In this document: positions 63,397 to 64,000 of the stretch, in pieces
How the letters are laid out: every line of letters begins with the position of its first letter
Position numbering within the stretch: the stretch's first letter is position 1
NCBI RefSeq assembly: GCF_029581575.1
Contig: NZ_CP089975.1
Location: 1,488,001 to 1,552,000 of the forward strand
Reading direction: 5' to 3'
Length of the DNA: 64,000 nucleotides
Source of the DNA: Moraxella nasibovis
Lineage (GTDB): Bacteria > Pseudomonadota > Gammaproteobacteria > Pseudomonadales > Moraxellaceae
Position numbers and translations under genes: made by a program
The notes under the pieces: generated by a model
Told to the model about the DNA's origin: nothing
Seen by the model: the letters and a program-made list of their open reading frames with translations, nothing else
Database searches by the model: none

Positions 63397-64000
63397 CTAC
63401 CTATAAAAGTTACAGATTGATAATGGTTTGTTGTAATATATAACAAACCATCGTTTGAATACAAGAGTCTTGTACCTAGTTGTTTTGATCTGGATATGGT
63501 ATTTGTAAGACCAACATCCGCCTCATACCAGATTCTCCTAGGTGCATTAGGTACAACACTGGGAGTATTCCAAAAAATATCTCCTCCAATTTGCTTACCT
63601 GGGTTTGTGCTATTTAAAGCCTTTCCTGTTTGCCATCCATTTTTCCCCGCCTCAATTTTTGTAATGTAATGACTAGGCAACCTTCCATTTGAACGCAAGC
63701 TCTCAATAAGAGAGTTTGCTGCTTCAGTAGTTCTAAGATCCAAATTTAGCCTCATGCCACTATAAGAGCTGGTAGCATACCCATTTACATGGCTAATAGT
63801 GCCAGATAAACTTAGTTGATTGGTTGAGACTGCTTTCTTACCAATCGGCACAAACATTAAAGTTCCAGCCACAACCTGAAAAGAGCCTTGTCCTGTTTTT
63901 CCTTGTTTAACACTCTGAATGCCGCTTGCTATCATAGTGCTACCTGTGGCAATGCGAACAACATTCATTACCTTTCCAGGAGCTGCAAATACAGCATCGC
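63387..64000 (-). CDS. Polymorphic toxin with barnase-like RNase C-terminus (partial)
   Basis: The frame is open to the window edge; an internal ATG (63968) is unlikely to be the start. The last 95 residues align with barnase: YITKIEAGKNGW, GKQIGGDIFWN, RRIWYEADVGLTN, TRLLYSNDGLLYITTNHYQS. Counting from that ATG, K104, E149, R160, R167 and H182 correspond to barnase K27, E73, R83, R87 and H102; the R59 equivalent is absent. The middle (ATGSTMIASGIQSVKQGKTG) is a glycine-rich pretoxin segment. It should cleave RNA in competitors after delivery. Confidence 0.87.
   Translation of the reverse strand, partial: DAVFAAPGKVMNVVRIATGSTMIASGIQSVKQGKTGQGSFQVVAGTLMFVPIGKKAVSTNQLSLSGTISHVNGYATSSYSGMRLNLDLRTTEAANSLIESLRSNGRLPSHYITKIEAGKNGWQTGKALNSTNPGKQIGGDIFWNTPSVVPNAPRRIWYEADVGLTNTISRSKQLGTRLLYSNDGLLYITTNHYQSVTFIGRWK

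Overview
The window is a Moraxellaceae chromosome segment, most likely Moraxella. The evidence is the fur / bamE / rnfH cluster, yggS next to pilT, metX-metW, a monomeric isocitrate dehydrogenase, an L-2,4-diaminobutyrate decarboxylase, moderate GC, and a dispersed intergenic repeat that starts GTAGGTTGGG. The species cannot be named from sequence alone.

Region 1 (1-19185) is one arm of a P2-like (Peduovirus-type) prophage, cut by the left window edge. It holds tail sheath (partial), baseplate V-W-J-I, a large tail fibre, a lysis block, tail/head completion S-R-lysin-X-L, and the head genes M-N-O | P-Q with a DNA methyltransferase between P and Q. Two divergent late promoters share a block with a perfect 7-bp inverted repeat centred about 56 bp before the predicted start, the geometry expected for an Ogr-type activator. 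Two accessory modules interrupt the late genes. Each has a sigma70 promoter, a short C4-like antisense RNA with its own terminator, a complementary target, and an antirepressor-type gene; a roughly 50-residue membrane protein lies beside each. The two antirepressors share a C-terminal domain but carry different N-terminal domains (KilA-N or Bro-N). Antisense and target differ between modules while staying complementary.

Region 2 (19.2-55.5 kb) is mostly host housekeeping: an OppA-type lipoprotein, TatD, a frameshifted flavin oxidoreductase with an ArsR regulator and shared operator boxes, yggS, pilT, fur, bamE, rnfH, cytochrome c4, engB, rsmI, thiS, rpoH, an M48 protease, yqeY, dedA, metR, icd, gmk, hemH, metX, metW and ddc. 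An IS110-family element (28217-29457) sits exactly inside one copy of the dispersed repeat. Its non-coding end folds like a bridge RNA and carries guides matching both the repeat target and the element's own ends.

Region 3 (55.5-64 kb) is accessory: a 5'-truncated type III restriction Res gene abutting an IS21-family element, a ribbon-helix-helix protein facing an Arc-HTH fusion regulator, and the tail of a polymorphic toxin locus. That locus has a barnase-like RNase toxin (entering from the right edge), a barstar-like immunity protein, and downstream orphan toxin/immunity and pretoxin fragments.

No rRNA, tRNA or CRISPR array was recognised.
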